A DNA stretch of 64,000 nucleotides from Paenilisteria rustica (GCF_013820765.1 NZ_JABJVM010000004.1:62001-126000), one strand, 5' to 3'. Counted from the stretch's first letter, positions 26,205-36,408 are shown. Notes: generated from the letters alone by a model not told the origin. Numbers and translations: made by a program.

Positions 26205-27770
26205 TTACTTCCGTTTCGCGACAACTTCTTGGTAGCGTTTCTCGAGCTCAGCTTTTTCGGTAGCGGTTAATCTCGGCTCCATTAATTTGGCCGCAATGGC
26301 TGACATCTCCATTTCCAACAACAATTTGTCCTCCTCAACCCGCGTTTCCACCGTCTTTTTCGCATTCTCCCAGTCCGCATACGTCCCGTCAAATAACGTC
26401 AATTTCGCCTCTTCCAAAACTAAAAGGGACGTCGCGACCTTCCTAACAAAAGTCCGATCATGCGACACGAACAATACCGTTCCAGAATAACCACTAATCA
26501 AACTTTCCAAAGCCTTCATTGCATTAATATCCAAATAATTCGTCGGCTCATCCAAAATAAGCACATTCGCATCACTCAGCAGAATCATCGCGAGCGCTAA
26601 TTTCACCCGTTCCCCACCAGATAAAACTGTCGTATCTTTCGCCAAATCAGCCGCGGTAAACTGCAAACTCCCAAGACAATCTCGGTTCATTTGATCATCA
26701 TGAATGCTCACTTCTTGTATGTTCTCCCACAACGTCTTCGTCAAATCCACTTGCTTTAACTGCTGATCAAAATAGGCAATTTTCACTTTATCGCCACGCT
26801 TAATCGCCTCGTTTGATTGCATAATTTGTCGTAGGAAAGTCGTTTTTCCACTCGCATTTTTCCCAATAAGCGCCACTTTCTCACCGCTCTTCAAGCTAAA
26901 TGTCGCATCTGAAAACAACACTCGTTTGCTGACCTTCGCCTGCAATTGATTCACACGGATGACCGTATTCCCTTGCTTGATTTGATTCTGTTCAGGAAGC
27001 GTAATCTTAATCGCTTTTTGCTGAAACGGCTTGTCAACTCTCTCCAACCGATCAATTCGTTGCTCCAACGCCTTGATTGTTTTATGTTGCTTCTTCTCCT
27101 GCACGCCTTTTCCCGGTTTTGCAGCCCGAATCTGCCTTGACGAAAATCGCTTATTTGGCTTCCGAAGACCCTGCGCTGTTTTCTCGTGATGTTGTTGCGA
27201 CTCCTCTAATTGTCGCTTTTTCGCCTGGTACTGCTCATACCCTGCTTCGGCCCTATCCTGCTCCGCTTGTTTCGCCGCCTCATAAGCACTATAATTCCCC
27301 GGATAAACTGTGATTCGCGCCTGATCCAGCTCCCAAATTGTCGTACAAATCGCATCCAAAAACATCCGATCATGTGAGATAACAAACAACGTCCCAGCAT
27401 ACCGCTTCCACTGGCGCTCCAAATGTTTCACGCTGTCCACATCCAAATTAGACGTCGGCTCATCGGCAAAAAGCAAGTTCGGCTGCTCCGCCAAAATCCG
27501 TTGCACAGCCTTCCTCGTTTTTTCACCACCAGAAAGTTTCGCATCCTCCGGCAAAATTTGCGGCAAGTAACCCGTCGTGCCATTTCGCGTCACAACCCCT
27601 TGATCCGGCGTCGTCACCCCAGCCATTATCTCAAGCAGCGTTGTCTTGCCGAGCCCATTCCGGCCAACAATCCCAATCCGCTCCCCACGATTCGCCATCA
27701 GATGCGGAATCTCAAACAACACCCGATCCGCTATCTCTTTCTTCACATCATGAATCTCTAAAATTAACAT
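26205..27770 (-). CDS. Antibiotic-resistance ABC-F ribosome protection protein (Vga/Lsa-type)
   Basis: 521 residues with two ABC domains and no membrane segment. Walker A GRNGLGKTT (about 36-44) and GKNASGKTT; signatures LSGGEKTRKA and LSGGERVKLA; Walker B LLFADEPTSNLD and LILDEPTNYLD. The linker between domains (about 185-270) is long and basic, as in proteins that dislodge lincosamides, pleuromutilins or streptogramin A from the ribosome. I recall lmo0919 of L. monocytogenes (lincomycin resistance) as the likely orthologue. RBS AGGAGG lies inside the terminator-like hairpin of a 240-nt leader, so expression is probably attenuation-controlled. Confidence 0.88.
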   Translation of the reverse strand: MLILEIHDVKKEIADRVLFEIPHLMANRGERIGIVGRNGLGKTTLLEIMAGVTTPDQGVVTRNGTTGYLPQILPEDAKLSGGEKTRKAVQRILAEQPNLLFADEPTSNLDVDSVKHLERQWKRYAGTLFVISHDRMFLDAICTTIWELDQARITVYPGNYSAYEAAKQAEQDRAEAGYEQYQAKKRQLEESQQHHEKTAQGLRKPNKRFSSRQIRAAKPGKGVQEKKQHKTIKALEQRIDRLERVDKPFQQKAIKITLPEQNQIKQGNTVIRVNQLQAKVSKRVLFSDATFSLKSGEKVALIGKNASGKTTFLRQIMQSNEAIKRGDKVKIAYFDQQLKQVDLTKTLWENIQEVSIHDDQMNRDCLGSLQFTAADLAKDTTVLSGGERVKLALAMILLSDANVLILDEPTNYLDINAMKALESLISGYSGTVLFVSHDRTFVRKVATSLLVLEEAKLTLFDGTYADWENAKKTVETRVEEDKLLLEMEMSAIAAKLMEPRLTATEKAELEKRYQEVVAKRK

Positions 27771-28016
27771 AAAAAAACCTCCTATTTATCTAGAATAGGA
27801 AGTCAGAAAACAAGCCTGTCAGCCATTTTGCCAACACACAAACCTGTCTTTATTCGCTCTGCGTCATTTTGAGCACAGCAATCCCATTCTAGAAAATTTC
27901 GTTCGCTAATAAAACAGACCACAATCCGTTCCATTCAACGCTTATTCGAATTCTCTTAAAAAATAGGATTACATTTTCATCGGCTCAAAAGACACCCCTT
28001 TGCATTTATTGACTTT
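27771..28016 (-). promoter_or_regulatory. Attenuator leader of the ABC-F gene (rli53-like)
   Basis: Leader of about 240 nt on the minus strand. Just before the start, CCTATT-ctagataA-AATAGG then AGG and TTTTTTT forms a terminator-like hairpin holding the ribosome site. About 100 nt upstream, TCTAGAATGGGA (27895-27884) can pair perfectly (one G-U) with TCCTATTCTAGA of the left arm (27800-27789), giving a mutually exclusive antiterminator. A small open frame (GTG or ATG start, ending ATGAAAATGTAA near 27974) lies near the 5' end. This architecture matches the drug-responsive attenuators known for such genes; the responding drug is inference. Confidence 0.65.
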
Positions 28017-28045
28017 ATATTAACGCATTTCTTGAAAAAAATCAA
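28017..28045 (-). promoter_or_regulatory. Promoter of the ABC-F leader
   Basis: Minus strand TTGATT (28045-28040), 17 bp, TAATAT (28022-28017). The -35 box overlaps the U-run of the upstream formate-channel terminator. Confidence 0.55.
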
Positions 28046-28099
28046 CCCCAGCGCACAGACTTAACGACGAAGATCTATGTTTGTCGGCTCGCTGGGGTT
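28033..28099 (-). terminator. Terminator of formate/nitrite channel gene
   Basis: Stem AACCCCAGCG/CGCTGGGGTT (28090-28099 with 28043-28053) around a large structured loop, followed on the minus strand by TTGATTTTTTT. Confidence 0.8.
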
Positions 28100-28127
28100 C
28101 GGTGGTACTTTCATGAACCTACAAGCT

Positions 28128-28940
28128 TTAGTCTTCTACTGGAATTTTTGCTTCGAATTCTTTTTCTTTTGGTGCGGCTTTTTTATAGGCTAGGTAGTAA
28201 AATAGGGAAACAAATATGGCGCCTCCGACTACGTTGCCTAAATAAACGGGGATTACATTGCTGATGAATTGGCTCCATGAGTAGCTTCCTGCAAAAATTG
28301 CTGCTGGAATGATGAACATATTTGCAACAACGTGCTGAAAACCAATCGCAACGAATGCCATAACGGGGAACCAAATTCCTAAAATTTTGCCGGTGAAGTC
28401 TTTCGCTGCGTAACAAAGCCAAACCGCAATGCTCACGAACCAGTTACAGCCAATGCCTGACACAAAGGCGACCCAGAATGGATCCTTAATCTTCGCACCA
28501 GCCGTGGCAATTGTTTTTGCTAGAAAATCGCCTTCTGTGAGTCCAACAAAATGCCCGAAGAAGAAGGCAATCGCGAGTGCTCCGACGAAATTCATAATCG
28601 TCACAATCGCCCAATTGCGTAATAACTGGCCAACCGAAATTTTGCGATCAAACCAAGCGAGCGCAACGACCATCATGTTTCCTGTGATCAATTCGCCGCC
28701 TCCCAGTAAAATACAAACAAGACCAACTGGGAACAGACTCGCCCCGATAAATGTAGCAAAGCTCCCCCACTCATGCGGCATTGTCCCAACTGCGCGAATA
28801 TAAAGCAAATATCCAAGTGAAATAAAAGCGCCCCCAAGAAATCCTAAAATAATGAGTGTCAGCGTGGAAGAACCAGCCTTTGCTACCCCCTTTTTAATTG
28901 TTTCGTCTACTGTCTCTTGTGGTGTGAAATATGCAGCCAC
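28128..28940 (-). CDS. Formate/nitrite transporter (FNT family)
   Basis: 270 residues with six membrane helices of the FocA/NirC fold. Conserved blocks: GGAFISLGYLLYI, GGGELITGNMMVVALAW, NWFVSIAVWLCYAAKDFTGK and the GFQHVVANMF pore motif with the central His. Pentameric channel for formate or related monocarboxylates in the plasma membrane; I recall lmo0912. A cre-like sequence lies 138 bp upstream of the start. Monocistronic with its own terminator. Confidence 0.92.
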   Translation of the reverse strand: MAAYFTPQETVDETIKKGVAKAGSSTLTLIILGFLGGAFISLGYLLYIRAVGTMPHEWGSFATFIGASLFPVGLVCILLGGGELITGNMMVVALAWFDRKISVGQLLRNWAIVTIMNFVGALAIAFFFGHFVGLTEGDFLAKTIATAGAKIKDPFWVAFVSGIGCNWFVSIAVWLCYAAKDFTGKILGIWFPVMAFVAIGFQHVVANMFIIPAAIFAGSYSWSQFISNVIPVYLGNVVGGAIFVSLFYYLAYKKAAPKEKEFEAKIPVED

Positions 28941-29077
28941 AAAAATCCCCTCTTTCTGCTCATGTATGTTTTATCTATATATGATCCTAGTTTACCATTG
29001 CGAAAATATGTTAATAATATCACAATATAACGCCTGACATTTCCTTTTTTTCAACATCTCGCGGTAAATCAGGTAAT

Positions 29078-29091
29078 TGCAATCGCTTACT
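29078..29091. promoter_or_regulatory. Cre-like sequence upstream of formate channel gene
   Basis: TGCAATCGCTTACT matches the CcpA operator consensus TGWNANCGNTNWCA at all but two fixed positions. Catabolite control of a fermentation-product channel would be sensible, but the match is imperfect. Confidence 0.3.
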
Positions 29092-29108
29092 TTTATTATA
29101 TGCAAGAC

Positions 29109-29142
29109 CAAATAAACAACTTCACCAAAAGCTGTTTATTTG
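29109..29142 (-). terminator. Putative terminator of GyrI-like gene
   Basis: Perfect 10-bp stem CAAATAAACA/TGTTTATTTG with a 14-nt loop, 12 bp past the stop; no long U-run. Confidence 0.5.
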
Positions 29143-29153
29143 ATCCATGTGCC

Positions 29154-29663
29154 TTAGCCTAAATGCTTCACGATTGGAATCATAATATGAAATCCCTGTT
29201 CGTTTCGTGGTACATCAATAGCGCTACTATACACCTCAATTTTGAATGGTAATTCGTCAAAAACGGGATATTCCACCGTAATATATGGTCGATAATCGCG
29301 TGCTGCAATGCGTTCTGCGACTTCTTTGTAAGTTTCATTTATATCCGTACCCGCAACATGATCGCACACAAAATACGTATGTGCTGGAATCTCAATCCAC
29401 TCCATGTCATCCGGGATATTTTCAGGTTTCCAGTTGGCCTTCACAGCTGAATAATACGTGAAACCATCTTCTAAATTATGCACAGACATCCCGAGCAACG
29501 TCTTATCGTGCTTCAGACTCTCTTGAGACTCCGCCCAGCTTTCTATTCTCTTGATTGTTTTATGCACCTCACCGTGAAACGCTTCTTCAAAAGTGCCCTT
29601 CCAAACAAAAGCAAGCGCAGTAAATCCTTCATGTTCTTCAAAACGTGCAGCTGATAAAGCCAT
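29154..29663 (-). CDS. GyrI-like / AraC effector-binding domain protein
   Basis: 169 residues from the ATG at 29663: AAGGAG sits nine bases upstream, and the longer frame would begin on the ATG that overlaps this site. A single GyrI-like small-molecule-binding fold without DNA-binding domain: paired halves (FVWKGTFEEAFHGE..., then WIEIPAHTYFVCDHVAG, and YRPYITVEYPVFDELPFKIE with the conserved Glu-x-Tyr near the end). Stand-alone members bind or hydrolyse cationic small molecules, or influence gyrase; no further inference is safe. Confidence 0.78.
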   Translation of the reverse strand: MALSAARFEEHEGFTALAFVWKGTFEEAFHGEVHKTIKRIESWAESQESLKHDKTLLGMSVHNLEDGFTYYSAVKANWKPENIPDDMEWIEIPAHTYFVCDHVAGTDINETYKEVAERIAARDYRPYITVEYPVFDELPFKIEVYSSAIDVPRNEQGFHIMIPIVKHLG

Positions 29664-29773
29664 TTTAATCAACTCCTTCATGGGATTTCATTGCTTCTTC
29701 TAATCACGTAAATCATACCACAAATCGCAAAAATAATCTCATAATACGTATGAAGAAAATGACAATCCCACGT

Positions 29774-30424
29774 TTACCAAGAAATTGGCGCTTTCCCCAC
29801 AGCTTGCAAATAAGCATTGATTTGGCTATACGGCTTGCTCCCGAAAAAGCCATTGTAAGCGGATAAAGGGCTCGGATGGACCGCTGTAATCACTTTATGT
29901 TGCCGATTCGTAATCAAAACCTGCTTTTTCTTCGCATCTGCCCCCCAGAGTACAAAAATAACCTGCTCTTCTTTTTCGTTCAGCAATCGGATAATCGCAT
30001 CCGTGAACTGCTCCCAACCTTTTTTTCGGTGAGATGCGGCTTTTCCAGCTTGTACCGTGAGCACCGTGTTCAGAAGCAACACGCCTTGTTCTGCCCAATC
30101 CGTCAAGTTAATATCCGTCCGTGACACACCCAAATCCGCCTCGAGCTCCTTAAACATATTGCGTACAGACGGTGGAAATTTCGCCTCACTAGACGCCACA
30201 GAAAAACTCAACCCGTGCGCCTGATTCGGACCGTGATAAGGATCTTGCCCCAAAATAACTACTTTTGTATCCACATAACTCGTCAAATCCAGCGCATGAT
30301 AAATTGCCTCGCGCGGCGGATAAATCGTCGTTGTTGCGTATTCCTCCTCCACAAAATGCATTAAATCCTTGAAATACGCCTTTTCCTGCTCTTCTTTTAA
30401 AAGTACTTGCCAATCATTTTGCAT
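29774..30424 (-). CDS. ung: Uracil-DNA glycosylase
   Basis: 216 residues, family 1 UDG. Water-activating motif [20 protein letters not shown] (Asp about 63), and the uracil-binding/Leu-intercalation motif [13 protein letters not shown]. Removes uracil from DNA in base-excision repair, cytosolic. Full length. The 52-aa membrane-protein gene lies 32 bp upstream on the same strand and may share its transcript. Confidence 0.96.
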   Translation of the reverse strand: MQNDWQVLLKEEQEKAYFKDLMHFVEEEYATTTIYPPREAIYHALDLTSYVDTKVVILGQDPYHGPNQAHGLSFSVASSEAKFPPSVRNMFKELEADLGVSRTDINLTDWAEQGVLLLNTVLTVQAGKAASHRKKGWEQFTDAIIRLLNEKEEQVIFVLWGADAKKKQVLITNRQHKVITAVHPSPLSAYNGFFGSKPYSQINAYLQAVGKAPISW

Positions 30425-30456
30425 AAAAACGCCTCATTTCTGTATGTATACCCACA

Positions 30457-30615
30457 TCACATATGCGGGCCTTGATTATTTCGATGAATCCAATCTTTAA
30501 TCTCAGCGTCCGTTTGCTCCTGATTATCTGATTTTTTCCATTTACGATCCGTTAAATTAGGCAGGAAAAACAAAAGCGCGCATACGACCACAATAAGTAA
30601 CATGATAAACCACAT
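30457..30615 (-). CDS. Small single-pass membrane protein (52 aa)
   Basis: A short frame upstream of ung: ATG TGG TTT ATC ATG then one hydrophobic helix (LLIVVVCALLFFLP, residues 6-19) and a charged tail (TDRKWKKSDNQEQTDAEIKD...), stop TGA at 30457-30459. CAGGAG directly abuts the first ATG; the second ATG at 30603 has the same AGGAG twelve bases away, so either start is possible. Composition and codon use look coding. No family recognised; the tail faces the cytoplasm by the positive-inside rule. May be cotranscribed with ung. Confidence 0.6.
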   Translation of the reverse strand: MWFIMLLIVVVCALLFFLPNLTDRKWKKSDNQEQTDAEIKDWIHRNNQGPHM

Positions 30616-30827
30616 CTCCTGTGCCTCTCTCTATTTTTATAGTATAGCTTTTTTCTTGAACAGAAGCCAGATTTTCTATAAATTAGCAGAAAAATTGTAA
30701 ACTTTTAAACCTTTATACCTATTAGTAGTTCAATATTACCAAACATCTTTTTTCATGGTAAATTAAAATAGTTTTAGTGAGCATTTTTAGCTACTAGGAT
30801 AACTAACCATTTGAGGGAGAGATACAG

Positions 30828-31535
30828 ATGCAACACAGGAAAACATGGGGGAAAGCAGTAATAGCCTTTCTTTTACTATTAACAGCTTTATCTATGAGTC
30901 TGAATAAAGCAAACGCAGCAGAAGTAACCGATTGGACAATGGTCACTTGGAATGTCATGGGAGATAGCTTGACAACGGAAAACAACACGTTAGCAACCAA
31001 GCGTTATTTCAACTACATCCAAGAAGACCTGCACATCAAGCAGGTCAACAACTACGGGATGAATGGCTCGACAGTTGGCAATCTTTTCGCACCGATAAGT
31101 GAACGCTATACAACCATGGACAGTACCGCAAACCTAATCACTGTTTTTGCGGGTATTAATGACTACGGCAAAGGGCAGCCACTCGGTATGGCCAGTGATA
31201 CGACAAATAAGACATATTACGGTGCGCTCGATGTTCTTTTAAAAGGCCTAACTAAGAAATATCCCGGCCAAAAAATCGCGTTCATATCCATGTATAAACA
31301 AGCCTTTTTCCCACCAGAAAATAAGTTAGGCATTCCAGATTATGCATATATCAACGCAGCCATCGAGGTCTGTCACCGTTACAATATCAAGCATTTGAAT
31401 CTTTACGATTTAGATTCGTTTGACCTTTCAAAACCAGACGTGAATGGCTATAGCGTTGGCGACGGCATTCATTTGAATAATAAGGGCCATCGACATCTTG
31501 CGGATACAATGGAAGTATTTTTTAAAGGATTGTAA
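30828..31535 (+). CDS. Secreted SGNH/GDSL hydrolase
   Basis: 235 residues. Signal peptide 1-30 (hydrophobic AVIAFLLLLTALSMSL, cleavage after ANA). Block I GDSLT (nucleophile Ser about 47), block III AGINDYG, block V DGIHLNNKGH (catalytic Asp and His). These are esterases/acylhydrolases often acting on acetylated cell-wall or capsule sugars. RBS GAGGGAGAG. Monocistronic; substrate unknown. Confidence 0.87.
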   Translation: MQHRKTWGKAVIAFLLLLTALSMSLNKANAAEVTDWTMVTWNVMGDSLTTENNTLATKRYFNYIQEDLHIKQVNNYGMNGSTVGNLFAPISERYTTMDSTANLITVFAGINDYGKGQPLGMASDTTNKTYYGALDVLLKGLTKKYPGQKIAFISMYKQAFFPPENKLGIPDYAYINAAIEVCHRYNIKHLNLYDLDSFDLSKPDVNGYSVGDGIHLNNKGHRHLADTMEVFFKGL

Positions 31536-31543
31536 AAGACAGA

Positions 31544-31585
31544 GAAGCCCCGAAACAAGCTACTATGTTCTTGTCTGGGGCTTCC
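31544..31585. terminator. Hairpin between SGNH hydrolase and SDR gene
   Basis: Stem GAAGCCCC/GGGGCTTC extended by ACAAG/CTTGT, located between two converging genes. T-runs are short on both sides, so it may act as a shared, weaker terminator. Confidence 0.55.
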
Positions 31586-31599
31586 TTATAAAAAAGCGT

Positions 31600-32319
31600 T
31601 TAAAACAAACCTTGATTGTAATCAGCCATTTTACCATTAAAATTAATGATTTCGCTGTTGTGATTCTTCCCATCAAAAATAATGTCAGCAATCAACTTTC
31701 CAGCCTCAGGAGCCGTTTTCATGAAATCACCTGTCATGTTGCCATTCAAATCCGTTGTTGTTCCACCTGGCATAATCGCGAAAATTTCCAGCGGTTTTTC
31801 TGCCTGCGTAAAATTCTGTGCTAAGCTTTGCGTTATTGCGTTCAGCGACGCCTTGCTCATTTTATAGGCAAACGGGTTGAAGAAATCCGACATGCCAATC
31901 GGTATCGAGATATTTAGGATACGCCCGCTATTAACTTCAAGGGTCGGCAACAATTGCTGCGTAAGATCGAATGTCCCGAAAACATTAGTTTCCATGACTT
32001 CTCTTAGTTCGTCTAAAGTGAACTCGTAACCAGGTTTTCTCATATCACCCGGAATCGCCACGTTATTAATCAGCATTGTAAGGTCTGGATGCTGTGATTT
32101 AATGGTGTTGACTGCGCTTGAAATTGTTTCTGGATTTTGCAAATCAATGTTTACATAAATCGCGTCGATGCCTTCTGATTTAAGCTCGTCAACAGCTGCG
32201 AGTCCTCGGCTTTCATCGCGCGCACCGGCCAAAATAGTCCAACCGTTCTTTCCCATTTGACGCGCGATTTCTTTCCCAATTCCTTTGTTTGCTCCGGTAA
32301 TAAAAACTTTTTTTATCAT
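31600..32319 (-). CDS. Short-chain dehydrogenase/reductase
   Basis: 239 residues from the ATG at 32319, preceded by GAGGAGG; the longer frame adds an unrelated leader. Classical SDR: dinucleotide motif TGANKGIGKEIA (residues 8-19), NNVA in place of NNAG, Ser in LNISIPIGMSD and active-site YKMSK (YxxxK). NAD(P)H oxidoreductase of unknown substrate in the cytosol. Convergent with the SGNH hydrolase gene. Confidence 0.88.
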   Translation of the reverse strand: MIKKVFITGANKGIGKEIARQMGKNGWTILAGARDESRGLAAVDELKSEGIDAIYVNIDLQNPETISSAVNTIKSQHPDLTMLINNVAIPGDMRKPGYEFTLDELREVMETNVFGTFDLTQQLLPTLEVNSGRILNISIPIGMSDFFNPFAYKMSKASLNAITQSLAQNFTQAEKPLEIFAIMPGGTTTDLNGNMTGDFMKTAPEAGKLIADIIFDGKNHNSEIINFNGKMADYNQGLF

Positions 32320-32534
32320 CGTATATTCTCCTCCTCTTTCGTTACACTCTGGATTAAAAAATATCAATCCATACTGCTTTTTCTTTTAATATGCGTTTGA
32401 CATCTACTTCTATTTTTTACACTAGTCGACAAATCTAAGGTATACCTAACCATTTTATATTACTCATAACTACCTTTTTAACATCTTCCATCAGTACTTT
32501 TCCCACATAACCAAACCCCCAAATTTAATCTACC

Positions 32535-33770
32535 TCACTGTCTGGCTTTTAATGTTTGAGCAAACGAATCTTCCAACGTAAATATGGTTGGTCTACTCTT
32601 GATTTTCTCTAGATATCCTAATTTACTATACTTCCATAAAATTGTATCCATTCTTTTTCTACCAAAACTAAATAACTCAGTCAATTCTGCTACGCTAATA
32701 CAATATTTTTTATGTTCAAATAGCCATGCTTGAGCTAAGATAAATAATACATTTCTTTCATCATCATTTTTTATCAATGTATTTAAATTTTTACTGATAG
32801 TATGGAGAAGCTCCTTTTTTTCCTCTAAGTTCGCAATTATTTTTTCTTGCCCATTTTTCAATATAGTCAATGTGTCTATACAAAAAAAAGTCACCTCACC
32901 TTTATTAAGCGATTTAGAAGTATTCTCGAAAGATTTGTAATACTGATTCCTATTTCTATTCACCATATATGAAAAAGTTATAGAACTAAAATAGTCTAAT
33001 TTTTTAGCAAGGTAAGAACACATAATATATCGTCCCGTTCTGCCATTACCATCATAAAATGGATGAATGTATTCAAAATAGTAATGAACTACCGCGTATT
33101 TATAGAGATCTGGAACAGAACTTTCTAAAAAAGAAATCATCCTCGCTAAACCTGAAACAATTTTAACCTCTGGCACTACTCCAACGTGGTATGTTTTACT
33201 TCCACCTTTTATATAAACAGGACCTTTCCTAAACAATTCTCCATCAAGCACGTCACAAGGCTTAATTTCATCAGATACCAAGACATCATATATTCGCCTA
33301 AAGTCCTCCACGTTTTTGATGTTATCTGATTCCTCTAAATAAGCATATAATTTAGCTAATCCTAGAAACCTCTTCTCTTTACTTGCATCTCCCTTTTTCT
33401 GCACGCTTTCTAAAACCTCAGCAATCTCTTGCTTACTACTCCTAATCCCCTCAATTTCATTCGTACTCTGCAATTCATTAATTAACAAATTAGTCATAAA
33501 ATGTTGGACTGAAACCTTGGGCATATCCTTTAATAGCAACTCTATTTTTTTACTGTTCATTAAAACAGCTTCATTCAAAGCACTAAGCTCAGGAATATTT
33601 ACTATGAATAGCTCCTCTGTTGTATCAGAAAAAGTCCCGTTCTCAATAGGTCTTATATACAAGTTGGTCTTATAAGTAGCATAGCTATAAAATCTATTAT
33701 TATACTCTTTCTGATGCTCTTTATAATTATTCATATAATGAATTTTATCTAAAGGGTAGTATTTATCCAT
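32535..33770 (-). CDS. Fic family protein (class II, self-inhibited)
   Basis: 411 residues from the ATG at 33770 (AGAGGTGA six bases away; a GTG at 33779 overlaps that site). N-terminal inhibitory motif TNEIEG within ELQSTNEIEGIRSS (the S/TxxxE(G/N) pattern) precedes the Fic core HPFYDGNGRTGR (HxFx(D/E)GNGRxxR, intact), and a C-terminal winged-helix-like region (ISVAELTELFSFGRKRMDTI). Fic enzymes transfer AMP from ATP to a Tyr, Ser or Thr of a target protein. The inhibitory helix in the same chain replaces a separate antitoxin. Upstream and downstream stretches are AT-rich and no partner gene is present. Target unknown. Confidence 0.9.
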   Translation of the reverse strand: MDKYYPLDKIHYMNNYKEHQKEYNNRFYSYATYKTNLYIRPIENGTFSDTTEELFIVNIPELSALNEAVLMNSKKIELLLKDMPKVSVQHFMTNLLINELQSTNEIEGIRSSKQEIAEVLESVQKKGDASKEKRFLGLAKLYAYLEESDNIKNVEDFRRIYDVLVSDEIKPCDVLDGELFRKGPVYIKGGSKTYHVGVVPEVKIVSGLARMISFLESSVPDLYKYAVVHYYFEYIHPFYDGNGRTGRYIMCSYLAKKLDYFSSITFSYMVNRNRNQYYKSFENTSKSLNKGEVTFFCIDTLTILKNGQEKIIANLEEKKELLHTISKNLNTLIKNDDERNVLFILAQAWLFEHKKYCISVAELTELFSFGRKRMDTILWKYSKLGYLEKIKSRPTIFTLEDSFAQTLKARQ

Positions 33771-34158
33771 ATATCTCACCTCTTATTCACATAATACTCC
33801 ATAAGGTTTATTATAGCAAATTCAACTCCATTATAAAACGACTTTTTATGTAAAAAGGCGATTTATATTGAGGTTGAATGCCGTATAAATGAAAATAAGC
33901 TTAGACAAACTAGATGACGCAAGCTATGTAGAATCGAAGAAGAATATACCGCACAGCTTCTGACGCGTCACATTCGAAACGATGCAAGCATATAGTTTCA
34001 TATAACCAGCAATATGAAGAAAGAAGCTTCTGCCAAGATAAATAATTTGGCTAAAAGCTTCCTTCCATAATTTTTTGTATTTTTAGTGGGCAAAACAATT
34101 AATTTTACCACCGTCACCTCATTTAAACGTTAGTATAAAGCTAATTGCAAGTGAAGCT
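33771..34158. other. Intergenic region between Fic and groEL genes
   Basis: 388 bp. Contains the Fic upstream region, a 24-codon plus-strand frame at 33888-33962 without a convincing ribosome site, and two hairpins downstream of groEL: TTCATAT...ATATGAA (about 33997-34019) and GAAGCTT..GCCAA/TTGGC..AAGCTTC (about 34023-34062). The latter may terminate groESL. Nothing else recognisable. Confidence 0.45.
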
Positions 34159-35802
<1,644 letters not shown>

Positions 35803-35811
35803 TTAGTTAAT

Positions 35812-35948
35812 CTTCCTTATTTCAGCTTTGTTGTGGCTCTATGGTTGTCAGTCTCGCGTTGCTCCACTGCCTATTGATTCACTAAATCAAACCAAACGAC
35901 GGTTTGAAAGTTCATCAACATAAACAGGCTCTTTCTGCTTCCTTATTT
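35812..35948. repeat. 115-bp insert between groES and groEL flanked by 11-bp direct repeats
   Basis: CTTCCTTATTT occurs at 35812-35822 and again at 35938-35948, where it overlaps the groES stop codon. The 115 bp between hold no gene; a small palindrome CAAACC-N7-GGTTTG (about 35888-35907) is near the middle. Looks like an insertion with target-site duplication, or a tandem duplication whose interior has decayed. Confidence 0.5.
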
Positions 35949-36227
35949 AATTACTGCCAATATATCCGATTCTCTCACGATCAAGTAATCTTTCCCGTCA
36001 TACGTGACTTCTGTGCCTGAGTATTTGGAGAAAATAATGTGATCTTGTTCTGCGACTTCTAGTGCTACTGCATCGCCGTTATCTAATACGCGGCCGCTTC
36101 CGACTGCTACGACTTTACCTTCTTGTGGCTTTTCTTGCGCCGAATCTGGTAGTACGATACCACTTGCCGTTTTCTCTTCTGCTTCCAAAACTTCGATAAT
36201 AACGCGATCTCCTAATGGTTTTAACAA
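35943..36227 (-). CDS. groES: Co-chaperonin GroES
   Basis: 94 residues, full length ([40 protein letters not shown]). Heptameric lid of GroEL. First gene of the operon; the CIRCE operator and a clear promoter lie upstream. Confidence 0.98.
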   Translation of the reverse strand: MLKPLGDRVIIEVLEAEEKTASGIVLPDSAQEKPQEGKVVAVGSGRVLDNGDAVALEVAEQDHIIFSKYSGTEVTYDGKDYLIVRESDILAVIK

Positions 36228-36262
36228 TTAAAACAACCTCCTCAAGTCTATGTTTATGATTT

Positions 36263-36289
36263 TTAGCACTCTTAACATTAGAGTGCTAA
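36263..36289. promoter_or_regulatory. CIRCE operator
   Basis: TTAGCACTC-N9-GAGTGCTAA, identical to the HrcA-binding consensus. It lies between the groES promoter and start, so HrcA represses the operon and heat shock relieves it (established for this element). Confidence 0.97.
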
Positions 36290-36299
36290 CCCACTTCTT

Positions 36300-36328
36300 A
36301 TATTATAAAAAATGAGCGGAAAATGCAA
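36300..36328 (-). promoter_or_regulatory. groESL promoter
   Basis: Minus strand TTGCAT (36328-36323), 17 bp, TAATAT (36305-36300), 10 bp upstream of CIRCE. Confidence 0.75.
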
Positions 36329-36379
36329 GTATTTGCACCTAAAAAAGGAGACGCATTTCTTTACTGCGCATCCCCGTTG

Positions 36380-36408
36380 TTGCTTGTTACTCTAATAATT
36401 AGTACAAT
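36380..36408 (+). promoter_or_regulatory. ydiL-ydiK promoter
   Basis: TTGCTT (36380-36385), 17 bp, TACAAT (36403-36408), about 60 bp before the coding start. Confidence 0.6.

Noticed and set aside
32430-32445. GTCGACAAAT near 32435 as a third copy of the foldback element
   Set aside because: Only about ten bases match and the rest of the element is absent.
33888-33962. 24-codon plus-strand frame between Fic and groEL genes
   Set aside because: No suitable ribosome site and no similarity recognised; likely chance.
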